In this document: in pieces, positions 1 to 8,145 of the stretch | Layout: every line of letters starts with the position of its first letter | How positions within the stretch are numbered: position 1 is the stretch's first letter | Origin: an uncultured Eubacterium sp. | Lineage (GTDB): Bacteria; Bacillota; Clostridia; Lachnospirales; Lachnospiraceae | Length of the DNA: 64,000 bases | Assembly (NCBI GenBank): GCA_910584245.1 | Contig: CAJTZF010000002.1 | Location: 1-64,000 of the forward strand | Direction of reading: 5' to 3' | Position numbers and translations under genes: made by a program | The notes under the pieces: model-generated | What the model saw: the letters and a program-made list of their open reading frames with translations, nothing else | Database searches by the model: none | Told to the model about the DNA's origin: nothing

Positions 1-58
1 AGACTCAAAATCTTGCGGGGGCGACCTCGTGTGGGTTCAAGTCCCACCATCCGCACCA
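1..58 (+). tRNA. tRNA-Leu (CAA), 3' part only
   Basis: The window opens inside a tRNA. The anticodon loop reads CTCAAAA (anticodon CAA), closed on its 3' side by TCTTG. A long variable arm follows, typical of tRNA-Leu, then a T arm (GTGGG/CCCAC around TTCAAGT), the acceptor strand CATCCGC, discriminator A and an encoded CCA ending at 58. The 5' half lies outside the window. tRNA-Leu 3' ends are common integration sites, which fits the decayed accessory DNA that follows. Confidence 0.93.
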
Positions 59-129
59 GATAATGATAATCTGAACCCGGTTTCAATCGGGATAGTTTCG
101 GATTTTTGGTATATCTTGAGTGCTAACGC

Positions 130-172
130 AAAAGTGGCGGTATCGTGAGTGATGCCGCCACTTTTGTTATTT
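130..172 (+). terminator. Rho-independent terminator after tRNA-Leu
   Basis: An 11-bp perfect stem (AAAAGTGGCGG at 130-140 with its complement at 155-165) closes a 14-nt loop and ends in a T-rich stretch. It probably terminates the tRNA transcript. The A-rich 5' arm would let it work in both directions. Confidence 0.75.
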
Positions 173-206
173 AAAAATAAGGGTGGATTTTTATGAGAAA
201 TTCCGC

Positions 207-312
207 TATAATATCGGATATAGGCAGGAGGCAATGTATGAGTACTATAATTGGTAAGGTATCAATACTTGCTGGACGATACAGCATTATAAAAATTAAA
301 AACAAAATATGA
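207..312 (+). other. Possible small ORF (24 codons) with its own -10 box and ribosome site
   Basis: A TATAAT hexamer lies at 207-212 with no good -35 box. AGGAGG follows at 226-231, six bases ahead of an ATG at 238 that opens a 24-codon frame ending at 312 (MSTIIGKVSILAGRYS...). I recognise no family. The well-formed ribosome site suggests either a real small peptide or the surviving 5' end of a larger gene cut down by deletion. DNA from here to 390 has no other supportable gene. Confidence 0.3.
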
Positions 313-389
313 AGTTGCAAGAGATTGTCATAAGGCATTCGTATAGAATATCTTAGCAAAGCACATCTAATGGACAAGGTAGGTCGACT

Positions 390-527
390 GTCGTGGTATT
401 GAGCATAACAAAAACAGCTTTTACATTATTTTAGGCAAGGATTTATGAGATGTGCAAGCAGGAAGATTTTGAAAAGGCGATTGTCGGAATGGAGCCGGCA
501 GGACATTATTGGAGAATAAAGATATGA
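390..527 (+). pseudogene. IS110-family transposase remnant
   Basis: The frame running 390-527 reads ...ITKTAFTLF, a stop at 432-434, then ARIYEMCKQEDFEKAIVGME and PAGHYW, ending in TGA at 525-527. The block VGMEPxGHYW is the hallmark of the N-terminal DEDD region of IS110-family transposases, and the preceding GF..L...I spacing also fits. Only about 45 residues remain, with an internal stop and no catalytic C-terminal part. This is a decayed insertion-sequence scar just upstream of the glycosylase gene. Identification rests on recalled motif, not on a search. Confidence 0.6.
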
Positions 528-1117
528 ATATAAAAAAAGAGCTTGAAACGAAAGTAGGTATAGCAAACGGTATATATCTAAACAATATTGAAATTGATCC
601 GCTTACGATTAAGGCAATTATGATAAATGAAGTTGTACCATCTGACCCGTTACAGGATTTTTACGGAACTCCCGGCGCTAATTATCTGAAAACAACGATT
701 CCTCTTTTGCAAGGGGCGGGGGCAGAGGTTCATTCTATACAAGACATATTAAAAATGGGTATCTATATTACAAATGCTGTAAAAACTCCAAAGACAGAAT
801 ATGCCATTAAAAAAAGCAGTATTGAAACTAGTTTGCCTTATTTAGAAGCGGAACTTTGTTTATTCCCTAATGTAAAGGTTATTATGCTTATGGGTGATGT
901 TGCAAAGAAAGCCTTCCATATGATTACAAAAAAGTCAACAAAGAAAAATGTTATTCCCGCCGTTTCCACCTATAAATTGAGGAGTAGTGAAATCTACTAT
1001 GAGGGGATTAGAGTAATGCCGTCCTATATAATGACAGGAGGAAACATTTTAATTGAAAAGTCAAAAGTGACAATGGCAACGGAGGACATTGCCACTATGT
1101 TAGAAATAATTAAGTAA
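524..1117 (+). CDS. Uracil-DNA glycosylase-family protein
   Basis: A 197-residue protein resembling the compact uracil-DNA glycosylase-superfamily proteins common in Clostridia; its likely role is removal of uracil or another damaged base from DNA. Visible hallmarks are an N-terminal MINEVVPSD block in the position of the water-activating motif, a YITNAVKTPKT block as in family 4/5 enzymes (ITNxVKC), a buried strand plus helix VKVIMLMGDVAKKAF, and PSYIMTGGN in the place of the HPS-type DNA-binding loop. The iron-sulphur cysteines of family 4 are absent. A frame is open from TTG 509, but GGAG at 511-514 sits nine bases ahead of ATG 524, so I place the start there. The gene is AT-rich compared with the rest of the window and follows an IS remnant, suggesting transfer. 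Substrate is not established. Confidence 0.7.
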   Translation: MNIKKELETKVGIANGIYLNNIEIDPLTIKAIMINEVVPSDPLQDFYGTPGANYLKTTIPLLQGAGAEVHSIQDILKMGIYITNAVKTPKTEYAIKKSSIETSLPYLEAELCLFPNVKVIMLMGDVAKKAFHMITKKSTKKNVIPAVSTYKLRSSEIYYEGIRVMPSYIMTGGNILIEKSKVTMATEDIATMLEIIK

Positions 1118-1181
1118 AAACCATAGAAAGACAGGGTATGAAAGAAAAAGCATTAAATTGCAATTTACGAGGGTAACGAAA

Positions 1182-1319
1182 ATGAAATTGAAAAATCCTA
1201 TGTTGGTAGTAACGGATATGGATAAAACTGTTGAATTTTATAAAAGAGTTTTGGGGCTTTGGGGAGTTACGGGAATGGCAGAGGCTGGGAGTTCGGATTT
1301 ATCTGTATCCGGTGTATTG
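1182..1319 (+). pseudogene. Truncated glyoxalase/bleomycin-resistance (VOC) fold gene
   Basis: From ATG 1182, preceded by GAGGG, the frame reads MKLKNPMLVVTDMDKTVEFY and KRVLGL, the classic first strand-helix unit of VOC-superfamily proteins. Similarity stops after about 27 codons. The remaining frame is nondescript, runs into the terminator at 1321 and then antisense through the GH43 gene. The rest of the usual ~120-residue domain is missing, so this is the stub left where accessory DNA meets the xylan locus. Confidence 0.6.
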
Positions 1320-1320
1320 A

Positions 1321-1358
1321 AAAAAGGACTGCATACTGGTGATGGCAGTCCTTTTTTG
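1321..1358. terminator. Bidirectional Rho-independent terminator
   Basis: A 12-bp perfect stem (AAAAAGGACTGC with its complement at 1345-1356) and a 12-nt loop, with an A-run on one side and a T-run on the other. It lies 11 bases beyond the stop codon of the reverse-strand GH43 gene, so it probably ends that transcript and insulates it from the accessory zone. Confidence 0.85.
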
Positions 1359-1368
1359 TTTAATAAAT

Positions 1369-2937
1369 TTACTCTGTTTCAACGTATTGTATATAATCAA
1401 AGGCGGCGAAAGTTTCGCTCTCACTTCCGTTTGCCGTCGCGTAAATTCCCATTGTGTTTCCGACAAACCCGCCGGCGGCATCCGTACAAAGAATGCGCCC
1501 GTCAAGCTTTTCTGCTGCTGTCGTATATGTGTTTCCGTCTGTGCTGAAAGAAAAGGAGAGCTCCTGTCTGTCTGCCCTGAGTTGTAATGTAAGGCGGGGG
1601 CAGTGATCCGTAAGAGCCGTTTCGCATATTGTTTCTGTTATACCATCTTTTGTTCGGAGTACGGTCACTACAGATGTAGAACTATCGGTTCCGAGCAGAC
1701 ATTGATAATGGAAAGCGTCACTTTGGAAAATTACAATACCTGCCTGTTCATTTGTGCTGGCGGGATGAAATTCGAGCGAGGTCTCAAACAAGAAACTGAA
1801 GTGTTGTTGCCGGATGCCGACATAGCTCGGTCTTCCGCTGGATGAAATCAGGTCTTTGCCACAGCGCAGCAAAAGAAATCCCTTTTTTTCTGACAGAGAG
1901 TAATTTTCGCGGATCGGATTTCTTATGTGCATCATGTGTAAAGGAAGCGTGTCGCAGTTAAAATCCTCTTTTGCGGGTACTTTTGCTGTGACAGCAGGGG
2001 GCAGGTCCGGCGTAGTAACGGTGTCCTCTACAATACCTTTGCCCGGGTTGACGACCGGCCAGCCATCTTCCCAGCGGAAGGGGACGAGAAAAGTCTCTCT
2101 GCCGAGATTCCGGCAGTAGCCCCCATATGGACGGGACGCCAGGAGAACCATCCACCATTCACCATTTTTTGTTTCCACAATATCAGGATGCCCCACATTT
2201 ACGATTGGGTAATCCATGCCCAGGTGGCGGTGTGTCATAATGGGGTTTCCCTTATATCCCTCAAATGGCTCGGACAGGCTTTTGCTGCGGGCGATCGAAA
2301 CAGCATGGTGGTGAGCGGTACCCGCTTCTGAGATGAGCAAATAATACCAGCCGTCTTTTTTGTAAAGATGTGGTCCCTCCGGCCACTCGACGCCGCGGAG
2401 GGCGCCGTGCCAAGCCGGGTAACTATCGCCTGCAAGTGTCATAGTACCTAGATCCAGTTTTTGTATGTAAATTTCGTTGTCGCCGAAATAGCGCGCGCCT
2501 TCTCTTCTCGGTTTTGTTCCGCAATAATAGCATGTTCCGTCGTCATCAAAGAAAAGAGAGGGGTCAATGCCTTCCGCGCCCAGTGGATACGGATCTGACC
2601 AGGGGCCGGCGGGATTTTTGGCAGTGACGATAAAATTGCCGAGGGAATTGCTTACATTTGTTGTGACCATATAAAAGGTTCCGTTATGATAGCGGAGTGT
2701 CGGGGCAAAAATACCCTGGCTGATTCCCGCGCCGTCCAACGGGAGCTGTGAATCCCGGTTCAGGATGTTTCCGATCTGCTCCCAGTGAATAAGATCCCTG
2801 CTGTGAAAAATTGGGACGCCAGGGAAATAGGCAAAGGTCGATGTTACCAGATAAAAGTCATCTCCTACTTTGCATATAGAAGGATCGGGGTAAAAACCGG
2901 GAAGAATTGGGTTCGGGTATGTTAACAAATTGTTCAT
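1369..2937 (-). CDS. GH43 family beta-xylosidase / alpha-L-arabinofuranosidase
   Basis: A 522-residue glycoside hydrolase that most likely removes xylose or arabinose from the ends of xylo-oligosaccharides in the cytoplasm; no signal peptide is present. The N-terminal five-bladed propeller (about 1-310) starts NPILPGFYPDPSI with catalytic-base candidate D18, has pKa-modulating D125 in GIDPSLFF, and general-acid candidate E187 in EWPEGPHLYK. The C-terminal third (about 325-522) fits the beta-sandwich of GH43 subfamily 11/12 xylosidases. The start follows AAAGGAGA on the reverse strand. It is divergent from the transporter operon, sharing a control region at 2938-3266. Xylosidase versus arabinofuranosidase activity cannot be settled from sequence. 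Confidence 0.9.
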   Translation of the reverse strand: MNNLLTYPNPILPGFYPDPSICKVGDDFYLVTSTFAYFPGVPIFHSRDLIHWEQIGNILNRDSQLPLDGAGISQGIFAPTLRYHNGTFYMVTTNVSNSLGNFIVTAKNPAGPWSDPYPLGAEGIDPSLFFDDDGTCYYCGTKPRREGARYFGDNEIYIQKLDLGTMTLAGDSYPAWHGALRGVEWPEGPHLYKKDGWYYLLISEAGTAHHHAVSIARSKSLSEPFEGYKGNPIMTHRHLGMDYPIVNVGHPDIVETKNGEWWMVLLASRPYGGYCRNLGRETFLVPFRWEDGWPVVNPGKGIVEDTVTTPDLPPAVTAKVPAKEDFNCDTLPLHMMHIRNPIRENYSLSEKKGFLLLRCGKDLISSSGRPSYVGIRQQHFSFLFETSLEFHPASTNEQAGIVIFQSDAFHYQCLLGTDSSTSVVTVLRTKDGITETICETALTDHCPRLTLQLRADRQELSFSFSTDGNTYTTAAEKLDGRILCTDAAGGFVGNTMGIYATANGSESETFAAFDYIQYVETE

Positions 2938-2994
2938 ATAATAAAGTCTCCTTTCAAGAGTGTGGATAAAACTGTATAGGCGGCATAGTTGGAA

Positions 2995-3004
2995 GTGTGC
3001 ACAC
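2995..3004. promoter_or_regulatory. 10-bp palindrome, possible operator
   Basis: GTGTGCACAC is a perfect palindrome about 26 bases inside the transcribed side of the reverse-strand -10 box for the GH43 gene. Such a position suits a repressor or activator site. No regulator gene is present in the locus, so the binding protein is unknown. Confidence 0.3.
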
Positions 3005-3029
3005 CTAAAGTTCGTGTAAGGAGTATTGT

Positions 3030-3035
3030 ATTATA
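3030..3035 (-). promoter_or_regulatory. -10 box of the GH43 promoter
   Basis: The reverse strand reads TATAAT here, about 95 bases ahead of the GH43 start codon, in an otherwise non-coding stretch. No good -35 hexamer stands 16-18 bases further upstream (TCCTAT at 17), which suggests activator dependence or a weak promoter. Confidence 0.45.
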
Positions 3036-3123
3036 GTACAGGGTTAAAGTAAATAGGAAATATAAAATTAGGGCAAGTTGTTCATTTTTTGGTCATTTTT
3101 CATAAAAAAAATGTTCAAAACTA

Positions 3124-3152
3124 TAGACATGTTACAAAAACAGTGATATACT
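3124..3152 (+). promoter_or_regulatory. SigA-type promoter of the glucuronoxylan operon
   Basis: TAGACA (3124-3129), a 17-base spacer and TATACT (3147-3152) give five of six matches to each consensus hexamer. Transcription would start near 3159, leaving a leader of about 108 nt before the first gene at 3267. This is the only convincing forward promoter seen between here and 14798. Confidence 0.7.
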
Positions 3153-3167
3153 AGTATATAAATTGTA

Positions 3168-3204
3168 TGCAAAATATACAAAGAATTCTATTATGCATTT
3201 TGCA
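3168..3204 (+). promoter_or_regulatory. Inverted repeat in the operon leader
   Basis: TGCAAAAT at 3168-3175 is matched by ATTTTGCA at 3197-3204, with GAATTC close to the centre. It begins about 10 nt after the predicted transcription start. It may be an operator for a dimeric regulator or a hairpin in the mRNA leader; the A/T-rich arms and 21-nt spacing favour a DNA-binding site. Confidence 0.35.
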
Positions 3205-3266
3205 CGATTACGTTTTTTTGTCGAAATGCAAAAAGAGAGAAAGGGCGAAAGGAGATTGCGACAGCT

Positions 3267-6200
3267 ATGTCAAAGTTGATGAAGAAAAAAGGCTTGATGA
3301 CATTCCTTGTGGTCGTTTTGATCATTGTAGCTTTCATATTGTTCTTTAAGCTCAAGGGATCCTCAACAAGTGACAACTCAGACAAGTATGAAGGCGTGGA
3401 TCTGCAAGCAGAAAGCGGCTATGGCCGTACGGATACATATTCGATTTATGCGAGTGCTCACGGAGATTCTATGCCAGAGGGTGCGGAAAACACTTACGAC
3501 TTGGATGTTTTCGATTACTCAGACAGCAGTAATGTGTCCAAGAGAAGTGGCGTTGGTCCGGATAATGACAAATCGGATGCGCTGCAGATTCCAGAGGAGG
3601 GATATGTGGAGTATACGGTGGACGTTAGACAGGCCGGGTATTATAACATTTTCGCTGAGTACTATCCGACAACCGATGAAGATGACCGCGGAATTTCGAT
3701 TGAGACGAAAGTGGAGATCAATGGGGCGGTACCGTTCAACGGTGCAGATGCAATAGCGTTTAACCGAGTGTACACAGATGAAAGCGAGCCGAATAAGGAT
3801 AATCAGGGAAATGAGATCCGGGCGGCCCAGATCCAGGATCCGAACCGGGGATGGATGCCTGCCTATTTTGAAGATGCGACAGGATATGAAGTTGATCCGT
3901 ATGCATTTTATCTCGAGGCGGGAAAAAATACAATACGCCTGACCGGTGTCAATGAAAAATTTGTAATCCGCAAATTGATCGTTGGAAACCAAAAGAAAAC
4001 ACCGACCTATGAGGAGTATGCGGAGAGCCATTCCGGTGGAACGAACAATGTGAAGGATTATCTGGATAAGATTCAGGGAGAAACTGCAGTCCGCCGTTCT
4101 TCGCCATCTCTGTACGCATCGTATGACCGTGCGTCCGGCGATACGGAGTATGAAAACAAGGAGAGCGGTGAGGTTACAACTGGAAACACGGATAAGCAGG
4201 TTCTGAATATGACCGGAGGAACGCAGTGGAAAGTGGCGAATGACTGGATTGAATGGGAAATGGAAGTTCCGGAAGAGGGAGATTATGTGATCGGCATTAA
4301 GGGCCGCCAGGGTTACAACCGTGGATACATTGCAAACCGTTCTCTTTACATTGACGGTGAGATTCCATTTAAAGAAGTATCACAGATTCGTTTTACTTAT
4401 AGTAATGTTTGGTCGATGACATGTCTTCAGGATGAGAATGGAGAAGCTTATAAGTTCCATCTCACGAAAGGCAAACATGTGATCCGTTTGAAAAATACGC
4501 TGGGCGATCTCGGTGAATATTTGTCGCAGCTGTCTGACAGCGTATTTAATATGAACAAGATGTACCGTACGATTCTTGTTCTGACCGGAACAGAACCGGA
4601 TACGAACCGCGACTATCAGATTGAAAAGGTATATCCGGAAGTGATTGACGCGATGGAAATTGAGTCCAAGAGACTTTATAAGCTGGTTGATGATGTGACT
4701 GCCTACGCGGGAGAGAAGAGCGGAGAGATTTCCGTGGCCCAGACGCTGGCAGCGCAGATGGAGAAATTTGTGGAGCGGCCAGACAAGATTCCATCCACGT
4801 TGAAGAATTTTAAAGAAAATGTAAGTTCCCTCGGTACTTCGATCAATAACCTGAGCGCAGCATCGATGGATATTGACTACATAGCAATTGCCAGCAGCAA
4901 GGATGAGCTTCCGGAAGTAAATGAGACGGGATTTGACAAACTGGTACACGAATGTATACTTTTTGTAAATTCGTTCCGAAGCGATTCATCCGCTCTTGGT
5001 AATATTTATGATTCCAAGGACAAGGATGTTATCGATGTGTGGATTACCGCTGGCCGTGACCAGAGTACGATCTTGAAAAATATGGTAGACCAGCTGTTTA
5101 CGCCGGAGACGGGAATCAAGGTAAATGTCAAGCTGATCGACGCGGCGAATACGGCGACGTCTACAGGTGTCAATGCGATGCTGCCGGCCGTAATATCCGG
5201 TTTTGGCCCGGACGTGGCGCTGTGTATCGCACAGACAGAGCCGGTCAACTATGCACTGCGGAATGCGGTGGTAGATTTGAACCAGTTCCCGGATTTGAAT
5301 GAAGTATTGTCCGAGTACTATGAGAGCTCATATGTATCGTATAAGTTTAACGGCGGACTTTACGCGCTGCCGGAGACGCAGAACTACAACGTGATGTTCT
5401 ACCGTACGGACATTATGTCTGATCTCGGTATTGATGTGGAAAAGGATATTAATACATGGGATGATGTTCTGAAGGCCCTCCCTGTATTGCAGAAAAACAG
5501 TATGACCTTTGCCGTGCCTTCTGTAGAACGAAAGATCGGGCAAACGACGAACCCTGACCTTGCAAACTACTATGCCCAGCTGTATCAGCGCGGCGGCACG
5601 CTGTATGATGAGGAGGCAATGAGGACGACGATTGACTCGCCAGCCGGTATCGAAGCCTTTGAATTTTACACGAAGCTGTTTACGAATTACAAATTGGAGA
5701 AACAGTACGATTTCCCAAACCGTTTCCGTAGTGGTGAAATGCCTGTTGGTGTTGCAGATTACAATAACTTCAATACGCTTGCGGTGTTTGCGCCGGAAAT
5801 CAAAGGTCTTTGGGATTTTGCCCTTATGCCTGGAGTAGAACAGGAGGACGGAACGATTAACCGTGCCGTGCAGTCCTGGGGTACGTGTTCCATGATGCTT
5901 CGCGGAGCAGAGGAGAGACAGAAGAAAGATATTAGCTGGGAGTTCCTTAAATGGTGGGCAAGTGCGGAGACACAGGCCAATTTCGCCAGTGAGCTCGAGG
6001 CTGTTATGGGCGCTTCGGCCCGTTATGCGACGGCGAATAGAAAAACATTTGATGCGTTGTCATGGAGTAGTAAAGAGTCAGAAGCATTGAAAAAGCAATG
6101 GGAGCATGCGTTTGGTTTGCCGGAGGTTGCCGGTGGATATTATACATCCCGCCATATTACGAATGCGATCCGTAAGGTTATGAACCAGAATGAAGACCCG

Positions 6201-6296
6201 AGAGAGACTCTTCTGGATTACGTTATTACAATTGATGAAGAGATTTGGCTTAAACGCGATGAGTTTGGATTGCCAAACTTGCCAAAAAATAATTAG
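3267..6296 (+). CDS. Large membrane-anchored ABC sugar-binding protein
   Basis: A 1009-residue extracellular solute-binding protein for a sugar ABC importer, first gene of the operon. Residues 9-28 form a hydrophobic anchor (LMTFLVVVLIIVAFILF) without a lipobox cysteine, so it is probably tethered by an uncleaved signal anchor. Two beta-rich regions (about 60-250 and 275-460) contain patterns such as EEGYVEYTVDVRQAGYYNIF and EGDYVIGIKG seen in carbohydrate-binding modules of the CBM35/CBM6 type. From about 580 the protein follows the family 1 binding-protein fold (VIDVWITAGRD, ALPETQNYNVMFYRTDI, WEFLKWWASAETQ). Ordinary members are 400-550 residues, so this one carries some 500 extra. The start follows GGAG at 3251-3254. 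The two permease genes come next. The ligand is inferred from the neighbouring enzymes to be a xylan-derived oligosaccharide. Confidence 0.85.
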   Translation: MSKLMKKKGLMTFLVVVLIIVAFILFFKLKGSSTSDNSDKYEGVDLQAESGYGRTDTYSIYASAHGDSMPEGAENTYDLDVFDYSDSSNVSKRSGVGPDNDKSDALQIPEEGYVEYTVDVRQAGYYNIFAEYYPTTDEDDRGISIETKVEINGAVPFNGADAIAFNRVYTDESEPNKDNQGNEIRAAQIQDPNRGWMPAYFEDATGYEVDPYAFYLEAGKNTIRLTGVNEKFVIRKLIVGNQKKTPTYEEYAESHSGGTNNVKDYLDKIQGETAVRRSSPSLYASYDRASGDTEYENKESGEVTTGNTDKQVLNMTGGTQWKVANDWIEWEMEVPEEGDYVIGIKGRQGYNRGYIANRSLYIDGEIPFKEVSQIRFTYSNVWSMTCLQDENGEAYKFHLTKGKHVIRLKNTLGDLGEYLSQLSDSVFNMNKMYRTILVLTGTEPDTNRDYQIEKVYPEVIDAMEIESKRLYKLVDDVTAYAGEKSGEISVAQTLAAQMEKFVERPDKIPSTLKNFKENVSSLGTSINNLSAASMDIDYIAIASSKDELPEVNETGFDKLVHECILFVNSFRSDSSALGNIYDSKDKDVIDVWITAGRDQSTILKNMVDQLFTPETGIKVNVKLIDAANTATSTGVNAMLPAVISGFGPDVALCIAQTEPVNYALRNAVVDLNQFPDLNEVLSEYYESSYVSYKFNGGLYALPETQNYNVMFYRTDIMSDLGIDVEKDINTWDDVLKALPVLQKNSMTFAVPSVERKIGQTTNPDLANYYAQLYQRGGTLYDEEAMRTTIDSPAGIEAFEFYTKLFTNYKLEKQYDFPNRFRSGEMPVGVADYNNFNTLAVFAPEIKGLWDFALMPGVEQEDGTINRAVQSWGTCSMMLRGAEERQKKDISWEFLKWWASAETQANFASELEAVMGASARYATANRKTFDALSWSSKESEALKKQWEHAFGLPEVAGGYYTSRHITNAIRKVMNQNEDPRETLLDYVITIDEEIWLKRDEFGLPNLPKNN

Positions 6297-6313
6297 AGAG
6301 AGGAGAGTAATAT

Positions 6314-7249
6314 ATGAAGTTTCTGGGACAATACATGCAGATCAAGAAGCGGAATATGAAGATTGCATGGAAAAAGGCAAAAATGTCTAAGACCTGTTAT
6401 CTGTTTCTGCTGCCATATGCGATCGTGTTTACGGCATTCTATATTTTGCCGGTGTGTATGTCGATCTTTTACAGTTTTACATACTATAATGTGCTGGAAC
6501 CGGCCAGATTTGTCGGATTGGATAACTATATCAAATTGTTCCTTTCCGATGATGTGTTTCTCATAGCGATCAAGAATACGTTCTTACTGGCGGCGATTAC
6601 CGGTCCACTTGGGTATATCATGGCGTTTATCTTCGCATGGTTTATCAACGAACTGCCCAGATATATCCGTGCCTTTGCAGTGTGTGTCTTTTATGCCCCT
6701 ACGATTTCCGGGCAGGCATACATGGTGTGGTCGATCCTGTTTAGTGGAGACGCTTACGGATATGTCAATGCGTTTTTCATTAAGCTTGGTATTTTGAATG
6801 AGCCCGCTCTGTGGCTTACAGATGTTAAATATATGATGAATGTTGTCATTGTTATCGTACTTTGGATGAGTCTTGGTGCCGGATTCCTTTCCTTTGTGGC
6901 CGGACTTCAGAGCGTCGACGCCGCCCAGTTTGAGGCGGGTTATGTGGACGGGATCCGGAACCGGTGGCAGGAATTGTGGTATATCACGCTGCCAAACATG
7001 AAGCCGATGCTTTTGTTCGGCGCGGTTATGGCGATTACACAGTCCTTTGGTGTGGCGGATGTCACGATGGCGCTTTGCGGATTCCCTAGTACGGACTATG
7101 CGGCGCGAACGGTTGTTACCCATCTGATTGACTACGGTACGACGCGGTTTGAGATGGGTTACGCGTCAGCAATTGCGACCGTATTGTTCGTTGTAATGAT
7201 TGTTTGCAACCGGGCGATACAGGCATTGCTGAGCAAAGTAGGAACTTGA
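6314..7249 (+). CDS. ABC sugar transporter permease, MalF type (importer 1)
   Basis: A 311-residue inner-membrane permease with six predicted membrane segments, the first near residues 28-50 (CYLFLLPYAIVFTAFYILPV). The cytoplasmic coupling loop EAGYVDGIRNRWQELWYITL PNMKP is the EAA motif that docks on the transport ATPase. Good ribosome site (GAGAGGAGAG) 18 bases after the binding protein. It should pair with the next permease as a heterodimer. No ATPase gene is found in the locus. Confidence 0.9.
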   Translation: MKFLGQYMQIKKRNMKIAWKKAKMSKTCYLFLLPYAIVFTAFYILPVCMSIFYSFTYYNVLEPARFVGLDNYIKLFLSDDVFLIAIKNTFLLAAITGPLGYIMAFIFAWFINELPRYIRAFAVCVFYAPTISGQAYMVWSILFSGDAYGYVNAFFIKLGILNEPALWLTDVKYMMNVVIVIVLWMSLGAGFLSFVAGLQSVDAAQFEAGYVDGIRNRWQELWYITLPNMKPMLLFGAVMAITQSFGVADVTMALCGFPSTDYAARTVVTHLIDYGTTRFEMGYASAIATVLFVVMIVCNRAIQALLSKVGT

Positions 7250-7260
7250 TAGGAGGTATA

Positions 7261-8130
7261 ATGGCAATGAAAATAATCAAGCTAAAAAAGAGAAAACCGA
7301 ATCGTTCGCGCGGCGGCGATTTAGGAATTTACATTATGCTGATCTTGTTTGGTTTATTCTTTGTTTTGCCTCTGGTATATGCCATAAGCAGTGCGTTTAA
7401 ACCGTTGGATGAGATTTATCTCTATCCGCCAAGATTTTTTGTAAAGAACCCGACGTTCAATAACTTCCAGGATCTGTTGGTCGTCATGTCAAGCTCCTAT
7501 GTACCGTTTACCCGTTACGTGTTCAATACGGTACTGACGACGCTGCTCGGTACGCTTGGCCATTTGTTGCTTGGCTCGATGGCGGCATATGTACTTGCTA
7601 AATATAAGTTTCCGGGTGGCAAACAGTTCTTCAATTTGTGCCAGTCCGCGCTGATGTTCAACGTATATGTGCTTCAGATTCCGACGTACTTGATTATGTC
7701 GCAGCTCGGCTGGGTAGATACCTATCTGGCACTGATTGTACCGGCCTTCGCGCTTCCGATGGGACTCTTCCTTATGAAGAATTTCATGGAGCAGATACCG
7801 GATGCGCTTATCGAGGCGGCAAAAATTGACGGCGCCCGCGAGGGAAGAATTTATCTTCAGATCGTCATGCCAAACGTGAAACCGGCGTGGCTGACCGTAA
7901 CTATTTTCTCTGTGCAGGCCCTTTGGAACCAAAAAGGCCAGGTGTACATCTATTCGGAGGAATATAAAATGCTGCCCTACGCATTGCAGCAGATTATGTC
8001 CGGTGGTGTGGCCCGTGCCGGTGTCGGTTCGGCGGCTACAATGGTCGTTATGATGGTTCCGATCATCGTATTTATTATGGCACAGAGCAACATTCTTGAG
8101 ACGATGGCTAGTTCAGGTATTAAGGACTGA
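7261..8130 (+). CDS. ABC sugar transporter permease, MalG type (importer 1)
   Basis: A 289-residue permease with six membrane segments; the first is around 22-42 (IYIMLILFGLFFVLPLVYAI). The EAA loop reads EAAKIDGAREGRIYLQIVMP. A longer frame is open upstream, but TAGGAGGTATA directly precedes ATG 7261, so this start is preferred; ATG 7267 is also possible. It follows the MalF-type gene by 11 bases and is translationally linked. Partner of the preceding permease. Confidence 0.9.
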   Translation: MAMKIIKLKKRKPNRSRGGDLGIYIMLILFGLFFVLPLVYAISSAFKPLDEIYLYPPRFFVKNPTFNNFQDLLVVMSSSYVPFTRYVFNTVLTTLLGTLGHLLLGSMAAYVLAKYKFPGGKQFFNLCQSALMFNVYVLQIPTYLIMSQLGWVDTYLALIVPAFALPMGLFLMKNFMEQIPDALIEAAKIDGAREGRIYLQIVMPNVKPAWLTVTIFSVQALWNQKGQVYIYSEEYKMLPYALQQIMSGGVARAGVGSAATMVVMMVPIIVFIMAQSNILETMASSGIKD

Positions 8131-8145
8131 TAAGGGGGATGAATT

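Noticed and set aside
171..377. Reverse-strand 68-codon frame after tRNA-Leu
   Set aside because: No ribosome site or family resemblance; AT-rich DNA gives chance frames, and forward-strand remnants explain the region better.
3519..4031. Reverse-strand 170-codon frame inside the large binding-protein gene
   Set aside because: Lies wholly antisense to a clear gene with conserved protein patterns and lacks a ribosome site.
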